Shown piece by piece: positions 37,012 through 52,399 of a DNA stretch of 64,000 nucleotides. The position numbers were made by a program, and so were the translations under genes. This stretch comes from Echinococcus granulosus (taxonomy: Eukaryota; Platyhelminthes; Cestoda; Cyclophyllidea; Taeniidae): positions 735,657 to 799,656 of the forward strand of contig NW_020170411.1 in NCBI RefSeq assembly GCF_000524195.1. Reading direction: 5' to 3'. The notes under the pieces were generated by a model. The model had not been told where the DNA came from, searched no databases, and worked only from the letters and a program-made list of their open reading frames with translations. Positions within the stretch are counted from its first letter, which is position 1, and every line of letters begins with the position of its first letter.

Positions 37012-40000
37012 TTTTTCATTTGTAAATAAGGCAACAGAAACCATACGCATTCCCCGTCGGTCTGAGATTCTTGCAAACTGTATTCAGTGAAGAGTTAGTT
37101 TTTTCACGTTTTAGACATAAATAAATCTAGATAATAGAACCAGATCTTACGACTCGTGCATTCACTTTATGAGTTATAAGGTTGCACCATTACAAGCAAT
37201 ATTTCAAGTTTTATGCAGAAATATTATGCAGCGGTTAATCGAAGATGGCAAATATTCTAGATTTATCCTGCTAAGCTCCAAAAATGGGAGCCCCAACTTT
37301 TATTAGCATTTTTCAGCCATGTGTATAAGATGTGTAGCTGAGGTATGGTTTACTGCTATTCCGTCACTGCAATGTGATGGAGGACTGCCTACAATGTCAG
37401 CAAAACAAGTGCACTTATCACCCTTCACTACCTTTGTGATTGTGACAAAGTGGCCATTAAAGACAATCATCACAACTATTGGGTACGCAAACTGGGTTAG
37501 CTTTTGCTTCTTTTAGTTACTTTATTTTATCATATAATAGAACTCATTCAATTCCATATATTACACATTGCGCAACCCGTATAAACAAAGTCGTTCAACC
37601 AGATTTCAAATGAGCTGCTGCGAAATAAACAACACACGTGTTTTTATCAGCAGGTAGCGTGATCAAGCCAACGCGCACGTCGCTCCAAAGTCAATGTTTA
37701 GACCATCACTAGCCCATTACCTCACTTTCACCGACTTAACTGGTTCACTCACGACCAGTAGTCCATTGCAAGTCAAATAACAAAATAGGGAGCAGTTTAT
37801 AGGAACAGGATTTCGGTACTTCTTGTTTCAAGTTCCATAATGTGGTATTGCGAGAAAACTTGACGTAACTGATATTTCCCCTGGTCAAGCACAAATGCGT
37901 GCACTTTTCGGTCATAGACTGGGGGATTTTCCAGCATCAATCAACTTCCCAGCTTTTAGTGTCGAGATAGGATAGTCAGGCGCCGATTTCTATGAACACT
38001 GGGGATTTCGAGATGCGCATGATTAAAAAGGTATTTGATGCAGATTGTCGTTATGGTGAAGATATTCTTACGCCAGGTCACTAGCCAGTCTTTTTGAGCA
38101 TTTTATTTGCGCACTCTAGGGGTGCCAGTGAATTTTTGGGTAGTTAACCACGAGTTCTAAAGGGTAAATTCGGTTAACTACAATGCCTCGAATTACGTGG
38201 CATTCAAACGTACCGCGGGTGGAACAGTAACCTAAAAAATCACAGAAAGGAATACGCACAAGATATAACCAAAATAGACTATGTCATTCAGTTATGAAAT
38301 TGAATGTCATGGAAATGTTCACGAAATTTAATTTGGTTGGCTATGTGTCTTATGCAATTTTTCTCGAAAGCCTTGCCGTGAAGTAATAAAGAAACTTTTA
38401 TATTCCATTACCCATTATCTTGTGCATTGACATGCATTATACAATGTAACTAGTTTACTGGGAATGCCTTTGCAATGTATGCCCGTATGCCTTCTGCAAA
38501 CGCACCATCAAAAAGGCGATCAACGAATACCTGAATCCATTATTCCCACTAAATTGCTCCACATAAACCAAGCATGAATTATTATCCCCTTCCTTATTTT
38601 CGGTCTCATGGCATTGAATGCTTTGAATACTATTTTATTTGTTTAGAACTTTTTTCAGCTTTTACCACCCAAATTTCTGTATGTAATATTTTGATGCTGC
38701 TTTAATATTTACAGCATTTGCTATAAATATAATGTGCAGGAATTACTGAAAAGGTTTAGCAAAAAGAGGTTAGTGACGAAAATCGTAAATTGCAGAACAT
38801 CCTAAGATTAAAAGGAAAGTATGGGGCGTTTCTGCTTCCATTCCCACAAATTGGCGCTTCCACCTCCATAATATTGCATTGTTAGACGGGTCCCTTTTTA
38901 TTGCCTAACTGTGTGGCAGTTAAACTAATGGGCTTCCTCAGTGCACCTACCTATCGCTTTGCATACTCCCTGTTACCCTCAACGTTTCTTTTACACGGGA
39001 AATTTCGTTCGCTAAGAGCATGTAAAAAATAAACAGATCAGAGTTTTTATGATCTCTAACAGAGCCATGTGACCTAATTTTGCATTCGCTTCTTAAGTTG
39101 AATAATTTTTAGTAACCAATGTAACAGCACAACCAGAATCCTTGTAGCATATATCAAGTGTCATTTATTTTCATCCGAACTTTTACCTTTATTTCTTTTT
39201 ATCAGTATAACTTCTCTGCTAGAAAGTTATTGGATGCATGAAAATGCGTAATGATCCAATTCTGAAGATAAATAAGGCCGGACTTGCATCTATCTTTACC
39301 GTGTAATTTTTAGCAAAATCTGCGCCGCCGCGACACAAGTGATTTATTTGCATGCCTCTGGTAACCAGTTCTCGAGTGAGGATTACAACGAATTTGTAAC
39401 TTCAAGAATCGCAGATCAGCCCAAAATTTTACAAAGGATGTTTGCTTGAACATGAAATACTTCTAGTACTATCCCCTGTCCCCAAACACTATTAGACCCA
39501 TTTATTTGTTAACGCCCAAATTAGCCTTCGATGAAGTTGTGTGTCGACTTCACAAACATCCTGTCACGACACCTCGATCTTTGAAGAATTTATTATTACC
39601 GTTTTGTTTTTTTAAAGATCCTTTTATTGCAAATGCACAAGCGATTTCAACAGCGGTGTTATTTCAGCTGTGCTAATGTCCGAAAAATGACCTCAAACAG
39701 TCGATCAAGTCCGCATCTCGTTTTGTAGACAAAAACAAATGTTATGGTGAAGCTTCAAGCATAATTCAAATAAATACTGGAATTTTTTTTATGATAATGG
39801 ACGCTTGGGGTTCTAACAGGAGTAATTATATTTCATCTGAAGTCTCAAGCCGTCATTTTTCGACAAATAAATGCTCTCACCTTGCCTCTAGCGCTTAATT
39901 GGCGGTGTTCATTCAACAACGCAACTCACTAACCCAATCACTGTAATTTTGAGCAAACGCCACATTCATACCATTCTATCCTGTTGAGTAGCAAAAAAGC

Positions 40001-43000
40001 CCCATTTCCTGTTGACGGTTTAAAACTACACCAATAATTACTTTTAAAAGAACCAAATTTTTTGTCGTACATTGTAATCAAAACACATAAAGCACATCAA
40101 TGAAGGACTCTCGATACTTCGATATTTTGTTGAAACTGATAGGCGGTGAGACTAAGTGTGTATATGGGTACTTAACTGAGAATCGCCCTAGGCCTTACAC
40201 ATACATTCGGGCTAAATTGCGGGAGTATGCGCTGCCAATGGTGTCTCATATTCAAATACCACGTCTGAACTAGAAATAAAGGAAGAGGAATGGTTCACTC
40301 TTCCCTAAGTACTATCTTTATAGCAAAAATTGCGCCTTGTGCTGATAAGCGGCGCAATCTTACAGCGCGTTAATCTCAACGTCAAAATAGTTTTTATTAC
40401 TTTTTAATTTAGGCAAAGCAATTTTAAAATCAGATGTCCAGTATTCAAATGCAACATACCTATACCCGCTCGTGACGCTGACTTCGATCAATGGATATTT
40501 CTGCCAAAAAGGCTACTTTCACGTCCGAGTTTTGCGTCACTTATGAGATCACTGCCTCTCCTTTAAGCGGATCTCCCTTATTGGACGAGTGGAGCATGTT
40601 TGATAACTCGTGTGAGCCAATCAGCGCTCGAAAGGGCAGCGTCTGGTGAACATCTCGTTGCTGCTACGTCAGTTATGGTGGCAGCCAGGTAGAACGGGTT
40701 CACATGAAATCGCTCACTTAGCCAAAAAACCTAGATCATTTTATCACTTACTTTGAGTCTACTGCTGTCCGAACCCAGAAGCCTCTTAAAGCAAGGGTGT
40801 ATTAAAACAACTGAAGGAATATCAAATTAAGCCCCATCGTCATCATTAACACATAAGCTAATTGAAGTGCACTTTACTAAAGACATTTGAAGAGTGACTT
40901 CTGTACAGAGTCTATTTTCAGGGCCTTTAATTAATACACTGAATGGGTATAGTTACCATTTCCGTTTAACCTATGCAAATATACTTGAAGTAAAACCGGA
41001 CCCAAATTATTTGTCAAGGCATACCAATAGTCATTTGTACTTCCACTTAATAAAGTAAATCAAATGTGACCACCATATTGCTGTCTTACAAATAAAGGTA
41101 GGGTACAGACGTCGCAGCTCGGTGTTCAGGCAACCGTGAGTGCGTGGTTCAACTTACATAATCACTGAAAATGGGATGATTTTGCTACATTTTTTCGGGT
41201 TTGTTAAAAAACAAGGAGAATCACGGTCAGCATTCCTATAATTTACTCTTAAATGTCTGAACAAAAGCATTTACTGATTATTAAAATAACAAAATAACCG
41301 AGCCTGCTTTTTGTATGTTGGTCAACTAATTCAATGGTGGATCCGTGGTATTCGAATCTAGACCAACAAATGAGATTTGATGGACTTTCACGCGACTAGA
41401 ATGTTCATTTTTTTCAGGTATACATAGTCGAACGAAATCATGAGATTTGAACTTTGTTAAATTTAATTCAAAATTCTGACTTATACATCGTCCTCCCCAT
41501 ATCCCTCCATTCCTTCAGTTAGATCCATTTAACAAGTAGAGGATTAATGCCACCAATTTTTGAGCAAATTGCCACAGTATTTAAGCATGGAGCAAGGCAT
41601 AAACACCTAATCTCTTTTTATCGACTTTTTGAGAAGATACCAAAAACGTACCCCTATGTGATTACCAATTTAATGTTTACAAGTGATGGTCTGAGTATCT
41701 GGAATCTCGATAACTTTTGTAAGGACGTATTAACTTTTAACAGACCATAGTAATTATTATTTTATTATTTGCTAATGGTTTTTAGCAAAATCAAGAGTGT
41801 TTATGCATTGGAATTTGCTTTAAATGGATCGCAAAAAATACTAAGGGTTACCGTCACTTCCTCGGAAGAAGCACTCCAAAATGCTTTAAAAATGAACTAA
41901 ATCCTCGGAATTACTTAATTCCGCCTTTAGAAACCGACTTTTTAACTCATTTTGGTTTCAAGTCAGGTTTTGCACGTCGAGAACGCGTTTAAACATACAG
42001 GGTTGAGCACATTGAGACAGAAATAGGGACAGTCCCACATGTTGGCGTGGGAGCGTATGCCCAAAAAAGTCCATTGAATGTATTGTTTCAGCATTGTTTA
42101 GAATGTTTGTATTCTGTCATTGAGACCTATATATAAACTACATCTACTGGAAAGTGACAATTACGTCGCGTTTTGTAAATGACTCTTTGACAAACACTTG
42201 GTATAAATTTAAAGCTTTCGTTCCTCCTATTTTACTTTCAGCAGGTTACACTTTTTACGCAGCTGAAGATCCAGATATCGGTAAAGCGCTACTTTTCTAA
42301 GGTGTCCATTTGACCATATTCTTAACAAAGTTAGCTACATCAAATTGAGTTGTGCATTTGGTCTAGTATTAGGGGGATACTTATAAGCATCATATGGTAC
42401 TTATTTGCCATCTCAGTGCACCGGTTCCCAGGAATTCATCACGTAGAACACTCGCACAATTTCATGGCTCCGACACTTGCGTCTGCACGGATTCTCATGG
42501 ACGGGAAAATGGGATGTCTTATGATGCTGCATCTTCCCAAATGTTAGGCTCAAATAAGCCGCCGTAGAAATCTTGCTGCATAGGCCACCACAGTAACACC
42601 TCTCTTTGCTCGCGTCAGTTCCCATTGCAGTACGCCTCGTGAAAGGCCTCCTTTGGCGAAGTGCCAACAGAAGTAAAAATTTTCAGATCGTCTTTTCGAA
42701 GACGTAATTGATCCTCCCTCCCTAAACTCAACTACTCGTTTATATGGAAGTATTTTCAACTCCTTCCCTTACAGTTTGGGCGTAACTCCCTGGTATGCGG
42801 TATTCATGCACCTTTCATCGTGCATCCTAACCACATTAAATATTTTTTGAAAAATGCTCATTTTAATGGAGGAAACGTTATTTATTCTTCACAATAGAAT
42901 TACAAAGCATCACTTGCCTTAGCGTTAAATCTACAAAACATAAATGCCACTGTATTCTGATTCCGGTGTTCACAAACATACAGAAATTAGTACCTATTAA

Positions 43001-46000
43001 TAAGTGAACAGGACTGCACATTCCGTTTTCCTGACTTCGTTATATGAAAAAAATGTTTGCCGAAAGTGTGTGAATGTTTAGAAAACATAAGAAACTGTTT
43101 TTATTGTGATGACCCGCATAAAATCGATGTATTTGTCGTTCATTATTTGCAGTTCACATTCCCCATAAAGTTGTTAAGAGGTGAAGAAATAATAATCATG
43201 CCTTGATTTTCTTAACACGAATGGCTAGTTGTTTTGCCGTGCTGGATTTATTTCAACTTAAAGACTCTAACTTTGTAGGAGCTCATACTGATACTAGGTG
43301 TGCAAAAGCAGGCAAGTGATTGAAGTATAATAAAGGAGAAATCATCGATGTCGAAGCCATTTGTGGGATAAACCCATGTTGAAGTTTAAAATTTATCACA
43401 AACTCATCGACTCACACACACTTTAGTGGGATCAAGACCAAACTGTTTAGTGGTTAATCGGTCTGAAATAAGTTGGGTTGGAATGATTTCACTGAATAAA
43501 GGCCAGCCTGACACGCGATTCACCACCTTCATTTGGGCTTTTAGTGAATTCTAGCTTACCAGGTAAAATCTAGTCCTGCTGAAATCCTACTTACATTACA
43601 TTAGCTAAGAAGATTAAAATCTCACAAATACTCTCAAGTTACTCCTCTAAAGAACACTGAATATCGTGAAAACCGTTATTCATTTTTCTTGATTGTATCA
43701 CTATCCGTATTTCACAGTGATGGATGCGAAATGTTTGGGAGGTAAAATAATGGGAATTCAAACTTGGAATTTGCATTCCATTGGTGAAATTATAACCCGA
43801 CTGCTGGCATTTATGCACACCGAGTAGAATTGGCATTGTGAAGCTATTAAAATTTGGACTTTTGCTCCAGTTCGTGCTCCTTTAAAACATCCTCCAAAAT
43901 CTAGCAATTTTCCAACCACTCTGCATTTCAAAAGCAATTTATGCCCCCCAAGGTGCATTTACGTTTGCTTTATAGTATTTAATTTGACAGAGGAATATTT
44001 CACAATGGATACCATCTTGCGATTTGTGATTTTGACCCGTGGTTGACGTGGATTCCAAATTAAAGTGTCTATATCTATCCACCAGCCCATGTTAGTGCCT
44101 ACTTTCTTCGCCTCCGATCAAAAGCCATAATCAGCTTATTTTGATTAAAACCCACTTACCGGAGGGTAAGGCATCTTTGTTTGGAAGTGGAAATTTATTT
44201 TGAATCGAAGAAATGAACACCCGCAGCAAGTCGTAATTTTGCCTGTTGTGGGGATAATGTAATCGTTGATTTACTTGCCACCTAATACTAAATGATAAAA
44301 TGAGCATTTAAACTAATGTCCAACTATTAAATAACCACTTTGGGCAAAAAAGATGATATTTACAGTCCCATTTCTAAAAAAGCGCCCGGTTTCTCAGGTG
44401 TAAATGGGCCATGTACTATGTTCTAACACCAACACGAAGTCACTCTTTTTGTACTTTATACGGCCAATGATCATCAAACGCCTGTCATATGTGGTTTTTG
44501 AGGTTGTGCCAACGCATGGGTTGTTTCCTTTTCTGGGAAAAATTTTGCGCCTAAAATGGCGTATTTGCTACTGGGTAAAGTTGTTCCACACTAACGCCCA
44601 CGTTTATTCATTTAATGGACCATCTATGTTGCCTTTAAATTTATACCAAAATGCATTTGCCACGTACGCAAATGTGCGAAATCTATAAATAATCTCACAT
44701 CGGCTGCACGTTTGCTAGACTTCCTTAACCACTAATAGTTTTTCAGTTGTCTGAATAAGTATAAAATGACTTTTTAAAGCTCTAACTGAGTTTCTCATTC
44801 AAATATTACTACCTCTTCCATTCATACATGAATTTCTAGCAAAGGGAATTTGTATTCTTGAGCAAATGCGCCACCAATCCCTTTTTTCTTGAAATTTCTT
44901 CAAGCCGATACATGTTAATCACTTAAAAGTAAATCAGTTTAACCATTCCGACATCGCGTTTAGAAAATAACGAAATATGTGCACTGTGAAGATGATGGAC
45001 AAATTCAGTGCGTTATCTGAAAGGAGGAATTTTGTTTGGAAACCATTGCGTGGTTGTGTTGCATAGGTCGGTGCACAAAGTCGTTGCATTAATTAAAATC
45101 TAGATTGTGGACGCAGCCTCAAATTCAGCAGGATACCATTGAAAAGCATTGGTGGAGGAAGAGGAGCATTTAAAACTCTGTTCAAGCATCTCAGTTAGCA
45201 AATAGCAGACGATATTTCCTTAAAATGCACGATCCGATGTGGGAAACCAAAAAAGAGGAGCGCGATGATGACCAGATGAAAAAATTGTTATTTGCAATTC
45301 AATTAATATGGTTGTGTTTTCAGAGCGATTTTCCCTTGCGAAGTAATAGTAAGCACAATTTTAATTGCCAACGGTCAAAAAGATTAAAATGGATGTTTCA
45401 ATTATGGTGCTTTAGAACAACTAGCAAAAAGTAGAAGATAGCTTTGTGTCGTTATCCAAAAGTTATTTTTGACCGTTTGGTTACCTCTTATTCGTTTTAC
45501 ACACTGAATGTAGCACCAGCCAGTGATTGCCTCCCAAGGGTAAACGCCCCAAACTAAAAGGAGAGCAAAAGAGGAGTTTAACTATTCTACACAGGACTTT
45601 TGCATCGGGGTTGAAATTAATATCCAGGTAGCATTAATATGCTACTATCGCAGCAACCAACGGTAGTACGTTGACAAACAATCTCAATTGCTGTGTCTTT
45701 AGTTTACAGCTTAGGTCAAATGCTTTATGGATTAAAACTTTTCTTATCTACATAGATGCTGTTTTCAATGAATCATCGAATGAAATCGAAAGGAATAATT
45801 TGCCATTTTTAATTACCTTTAACTATCTTTGTTAATATGCACATGCGAATGTTTTTATGTGCAGGGAATGTGATAAAAGTAAATGCCTCTATAGCAAACC
45901 TCAAACTTTTCAGCGCCCCTGCTTAAAAGCGACCGACTACCTGTAGCCTTTTGTAAATCATTAAAAATATCATCGATGTTGGTATGCTAATTTGTCTTAT

Positions 46001-49000
46001 TTTACCTTGATTTACATCAAAGGATGTGCGTCGCATACGAAGGCGATGCTCGTGTTGATACGTTGTCTTCTCGATTAGTAAGGCATGGGCCGTACCCGCG
46101 TCCTCCTTAATAATTTAACAAACTGCTTGTTAAAGTAAATTTATCCTTGTCACCTCCTTGCTCCTCATTCATTTATGCCACTCTGAGGAAGTTGATGCTG
46201 CTTTAAATAGCGTCTCGCCCACGTTCCAAATTGCATAGTTAAGCATCCATGTCAGCCCTGCAAATACGGCTATTAGCTATCGCAATCGCCCTTAGCAGGG
46301 TGAATGTTAAACCTTTTATTTATTTGTCGTCATGGTGATCTCATGGTATTTTTCTGCAAAGTATCATCTCTGTCCTCTTGTCGAACTTGATTTGACATTC
46401 TAATTTATTCCTGAGCTAGCAAATCTTGAATACAGAGAATAAATCTTTTTCGCACTCCGAGATGTGTAGCCAATTTCTTCAGATATTTGCTGTGCATTTA
46501 ATATAATGTAGCATATACGAAACATAGTTAATACACTTTGTTTTTCTAATTGCCCCTACGATTAACCTTAATTGGAAACAAGTATTAAGAAAGGTGTATT
46601 TCTTTCGGGTTGGAGTGAAATAATTTTGGGTGTGTAACTAATTAAGTAGTGGTATGGCTTTCAGTGTAGATGTACTCGTCATCGGCATCATCTCACCCGC
46701 ATTACTTCCCAAATCGTAAGACAGAAATGACAGACTATGAGGCAAAAAATGGGCTCGGTAACTTAAGAAATGGATTGCTCTGCGTGCTTGGTTAATGTGC
46801 GTCAACTTTTGTTTAGAATTTAAACTAATACTTGTTAAAATGTTGTTTACCTACGACAAGAGCAACAACTATTTTGCTCTGCAAATATTAATGGTTATAC
46901 TTAACTACTTGCACTAGCCTAAACTAGGTGTGCCCCATGCCAGAAGTAGAAATGAGATGCACGAAGTACCACCTTTCCTCTCTCCTGTTTTCTGCCATCA
47001 ATGTGTGCATCAAGCTTGCATTTCCGGATTAAATCTTTTTTGTAGATAAAAAAGCGAAAATGCATGTAAATGTATTTGCCATCAAATTCCACATTTTCCG
47101 GTAGTAGTTTTCCCTTACGGCGATTACCAAAATGCATATTTTGCCATGCTAATGGCACTGCTACTCTAATCCAAAACCTACATGCCTTCGCTTTAACGAC
47201 TGTAAATTCCTGTGTTTTTAGATTAGTTGCGTCGTATCACTTCCATTCGTTCACACCCATATCATTAGGCGCCGCAGTTATGGTGTCTTGTGCGGTTGAA
47301 CCTAATAGCATTTCAAGTCGACTTCAAAATGAAAGCATTGCCTAAATAAACCTTTGACATGTATCAGATCTAACACACTTCCATGGAGGAATCAAAAGTG
47401 TCAGCCCTAATTCTAGTTCTTCAATTTCACAAAGTATCAAAATTCGACAGAATGATAGCCATAGCAATTACATACCTAACAAGACGAATGCTTTCAGTCT
47501 TCCACAGTTTGGCTGCCATACTGGTGGAATGAAGCTATATTTACTCATTTTTTAGTCTTAAGGCATTTTACACGTTGATGACGGGCCTGCTTCCACATTT
47601 GTATGCCGTGGGATGTTTTTATACAGACCACCAATTCTTCGAAAGAACATATGAATAATAGTTTACTCCCCAAGAGCTAATACTCACAAAATCGGTCTGG
47701 AGTTCTAAACTTTGTCATACTATCACTTTTTATCCTTTCATCATTAAAATACCTTGCCCAAAGTCGTTTGCTACGGCATCAACCCTGGAGTGTTTAAGCA
47801 TGTGACACGAAATTCGATGACCCCATGACAGGGGTGGGAGGCATTAAGCGCTGACCCAAAACTACCGACCTACCTCCCATTTGCTGGAACTATGAACTTA
47901 GGTCATGGATGTGTTCCTCAAAGTCCTTCCAAGGTACCTTCGCTTCATGCAAACAGTATTTAATCGACCTACCGTAATTAATGGTGATTCTCACAATAAA
48001 GGTTACTTGAAAATGCCTTCTTGAATGATTTTGTGTTACATTCAGTCCATCAGAGGAGGTCGAATAATTCGTCAATTAATTAACACCTGATTTTATTACC
48101 TGACGAAATAATCTCAATGTCAGCATTACTGGCGAGAACGGTAGATCCTTCGACAAAAAAAATACTTTGCTAAATTCTTTATTTGGCCTGTGCGTAGGCC
48201 CTCGTATAAAAACGACATTATGCCTCTACCTCCTCTTCGGCGTGAATTATTATGCCTGTAAAACGGGATTGCTAGCGCTTTGATGCCAATGCTCTGGATG
48301 TTAAGATGTGCTTATTCCAGACAATGGATAGCATCGTCAAATTCTTTGAATAAACAGAGACAATCTAGTAACATCTGAAAACGGAAAACTTTATAGCTTT
48401 GGCAAACATGCATCCTTTATATACAAGTTCCTGTCTTCATATGTAATGTTCAGCCTAGCAATTAGATATGAAAAACATCCAGGTGACCTTCTTCATTATT
48501 AGCATTATAAATGCATATCCACCAGCCTTGCTTCTCTCGGAATTTTGACGTCTTTAGGCCACTGTCGGCGAACATTAGTGGAATGTCTAAGGGTTTACTA
48601 GTTCAGTGTGCTTTAAGCAATTCCTTTAAAAATACAGTTAAAACAATACACTGGCTACTTGATACCCATTGCACTGCTTTACTTCTCCACCTAAAATATG
48701 AAAATTTTTCCTTCAATGACACTTTATTCCAGCTTGCAGTGGCGGTTTCATTTTACGCCAAATTTTAAAGCCCAATTCCTATACAGTGATACTTTCTCTA
48801 GTCTAATATTCCGCTCAAACATTAAGAAGTTTAGTTTTCACCTCTAAACGTGAAACGTTAGAACTCATTTTATTTGGCTTTTTCATTTTACCATGAGTTA
48901 TTTTCCCGTGGGCGCCCCTTGTTGGCTTGTTAAATCCAGTTTTAGATAACTGCGATTTGAGTTTCATGCCCAGCTATCCATAAATTATGTAGAAAATTAG

Positions 49001-51840
49001 GCTAAAATGTTGTTTGTAGACCAATATGACTGTATGCTGTTCTTCACGTAGGTAAAAAATATCAACTTAATAAATTTTTGGTTATCAAAAAAGAAGAGAA
49101 AAAATGAAGCTAACGCAGTCACTCCGCCTGCATTTTACTCAGCTGCGCAGGTCATCCATCTGCCCCGGTCATCTGCGCCTACAAAAGCGGAATAAGCCCA
49201 ACACTATACTGTGACTCAAGCCGCGCCGGAAACTAGAAATACCTTTTTCATTTGGAAACTGTGCCTCTTTGTTATTGTCAAGTATCTGTACACATGTGAT
49301 GCTGTTAGGTCCCATATTTATTTAATATCATCCTCCTTTCTGAGTAGAGTCCCTTTGTTCAAAGTTAACACTTGCATTTTTATTAGCTTTTTTGTTGTTA
49401 TGCATAATCATAAACAACTTAATTGCTGGGTTCGTTGCTACATTTTCCTACAAATGTGGGCAATAAAGTAACAGATGTCATTTAGCATATTTTACTAATT
49501 TGTATTTCGGTCTTTAGTTGGGGTTTTGCCTGGATATATTTTGTGTTGAATTTTTTCCTAACAATAATCCGAGTTTTTGCCTTGGCATTTTACCTTGTCC
49601 CTTGAAGAAACTTGTTACCTTGTTTCTTGAAGGTGGATTTGCCTACGTGCGCATCTTTATTCGGTGGGAGAAGATGGTTACAACGATACACTGCATTAGG
49701 TTTGGTAGAAACCATCTTTCTGCACTACATCTCAAATTCATAATTCTCTTATTTCCACCTGAACTTTACTAGCAATAAAGCGTTGTCAATTATGTTAAAT
49801 TCAAGCATGTCAGTAATTTGTGTTTTGACTTCGTGATTTATTTATCCTTCTAACTTATACTTCAGTTGGAATCAGTTGAACTTACTCCACTTTCAATAAA
49901 ATCAAGTGAATATTTTTATGAATCATTCATGCAACTGCCAATTTTCACTTGTTATGCTTTGCAGCTCCCTGAAGGAAGTGTTTCCCGTAATTGGACTCAC
50001 CTTATCTATTCCTAGTAAAACTATGGCATCGCATACCTGAGACGCTTTTGACTTTAAATGAAATAACAAAGCGTTTAGTCAGTGTAACAATGGGGAATAC
50101 ATAATTTAACTGTGGAAACTCAAATTAGGCTTTAAAATTTATTATGATGTTGGACAGTCTTGGTGTCTTATTTTATGCGCAGATCTGCACATAAGCGTTT
50201 GAAACGGTTTTGAAATGGGGGCATTAGAATAGTCTGATTTCATTAGCGTATTTCACAGTCAATACTCCGAATTTTGCCCATAATGAGTTTTGAGAAATAA
50301 TTCAAACCAGCGCACTTGTTCATGTTTGTCTGCAATGCCGATGCCGCGGGGTGCGCTGCGAGTGTGCCAACGAGCGCCAGGCACGGTGGTTTGGTAACAT
50401 TGTAGCATTTCTACTATAAGATGTCAGTAGCACCTCTCCGATTGTTAAATGAATGAGCACTAAGCTTGATAAGCAGTTCTACCAATTCCGACTTGAGATA
50501 AAGGGACAACTAAGGACACTGTCATCCTAATTTGGATTTAAGTAAGTTCCACTATTGCAATACACTTGGGCCTATAGCTGTTTTTTTTTGAGTCTGTTTT
50601 AGCGCAAATTTGGTCACGGATACTACAGAAATTCTGAATCCCTCAAAGCGATTCATTGTCTGTAGGGATCGAAAGTTGTACTTGTTTTCCGTTCTTCCTC
50701 ATTTGTTGAGACTTTCTATTTTATAATTCATATCTTACTTTAATCACCTTGCAATCAAACATGCAATTTTGTGGCTACCCAGTGGTCACATTACCAGAAA
50801 GACCTAAGGTTTTAAAAAGGGGTAATAACTTTAATGTGTTACACATTGAGACCAGGCTCTAATGTGTGTTTGAGGCCACCTGGATTTCAAAGGTGCACGA
50901 CTTAGCAACTGAGCAATTAGAGGGAGTCACCTGGCTTGACCCAAGACGCCACGTGTCCCACTTAGCTATCGAAATGACTAGCCCCTAGAAGCCCACCAAT
51001 AGTCATCCAACCGAGGTCTCACGGAACGAGTTTCATTCTAGTCAAAGGGATTGTGTCAGCTACTGCATCCCTCTCTCGTCTACAGATGAGCGGGCACCTT
51101 CAAAGCAATCCTCGAGTCTTTTGAGCATGCATAATTGCCACTGCCTAATTTGAACCAATGATCTTTAGGGGGGTGATATGCATGGGGTATACGACACAAA
51201 TGTCATGTCACATTATTTTTAAGCTGATTTGATTTGCCAGTGCATGTTCATCTTTGCCTTTTTGCCATTATTGTATTTCAACCATCACAGCAATATTAAT
51301 CGTTTCTGAAGCAATTAAAGGTGATATCTTTAACCTAATTCTCTATTTCAGCAAATTATCTTTGTCTATTTGCTTTATTTATAATTACTTCCTGGTATTT
51401 TTTTCGAAATTGAAGTTCATTTGGATTCTTTTTCGGTAATAAAATTTTTTTAAAAACTACTGCCTGTGTGATTTTGTCGGTTTGGGTCGAGGCATTTAGC
51501 TTACAGAACATGAAATTTATTTTGTAATTTCGTGAATCCGAGTGCCTTAAAAATCAAATAACTTCTACCATTTCACATTTTTTTGATCAATTAGATTATG
51601 TAAAAGGTCTAGTCTCATGGATCATGTACTTCGAGCTTAATTTTCGTATTTTTGCAGATGATTGACAAATTGTCCTCTGTGTGGGAAAGCTAGCTCCCTT
51701 TAACTATGTAACTTGGGGCAATAATAAAGAATATTTTAATCCTCCAATTTCTAAAATGACATAAGCGCTCCTAATTTTACATACCATCGGTTTATTAATA
51801 CAACCTTCTACTATGCAATCATTTGAGTGAAAACAACTAA
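37012..51840. other. Gene-free AT-rich stretch
   Basis: About 15 kb read on both strands without any open frame showing a recognised domain or plausible exon. Short open frames (under 100 codons) are scattered and have random composition. No tRNA, rRNA or CRISPR-like array noticed. It could contain enhancers, non-coding RNAs or long introns of a gene starting elsewhere. Confidence 0.5.
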
Positions 51841-51849
51841 GGGATACAT

Positions 51850-52180
51850 TGTCATAGCGGTGGTCGGAGACCGTTGTTGCGAAGAGACTTTTTGTGCAAC
51901 GAAGTGAACTGCAGCAGCTGTACTGCAGCAGATGTTTTGAGCATAGGACCGTTCTCGCAGTCGTGACAGGTGAAAAGGGTCCCAGTGTGTCGCTGCCTCC
52001 GCCCGTCCTCCGCCCCCTCTGCTTCTTCCTGGTTTCTCCCCAAGTAGAGATGGCCGAGGAGACGGGTGTTTGGGCTCCCACCGAGTCAGGGAAACGCCAC
52101 AGCTGTGGTCGAATCTCTGCACAAAAATCTGGGCGATTTCCCCTACTCAAATGGCTTTTACAGAAATTGGCGATGGCGCA
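51850..52180. other. GC-rich island with open frames on both strands
   Basis: A roughly 300-nt patch much richer in G+C than its surroundings. Both strands stay open (minus 51704-52150, plus 51894-52388), as GC-rich DNA often does. A minus-strand acceptor-like TTTTGTGCAG occurs near 52120, and a CTGCAGCAG unit is duplicated near 51910-51930. No family recognised. It could be an exon, a promoter or a 5' UTR. Confidence 0.3.
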
Positions 52181-52399
52181 GTTAATGAATTTAACAGTGT
52201 CACAACGAGGATCGTTACTAGTCGGTAAGTACGAAAAACCTGTTGAAAGGTCTCTAACTTGGTATTATCACAATGGCCTTCTGTGTAGACATCAGATTTA
52301 CGCACGAACTGAGACGAACTGTTGTGTTTTCTGTTACTATATAATAATAGTGGTTTTCATTACTTCTACCGGTGTCAACTTTACATAATTTCAATGACA

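Noticed and set aside
41335..41365. GTATTCGAATC resembling a tRNA B box
   Set aside because: No cloverleaf could be folded around it and no A box at the right distance.
51894..52388. 164-codon plus-strand open frame and overlapping minus-strand frames
   Set aside because: Both strands are open because of local GC content. No recognisable domain, and the plus frame runs on into AT-rich DNA. Kept only as a GC-rich island.
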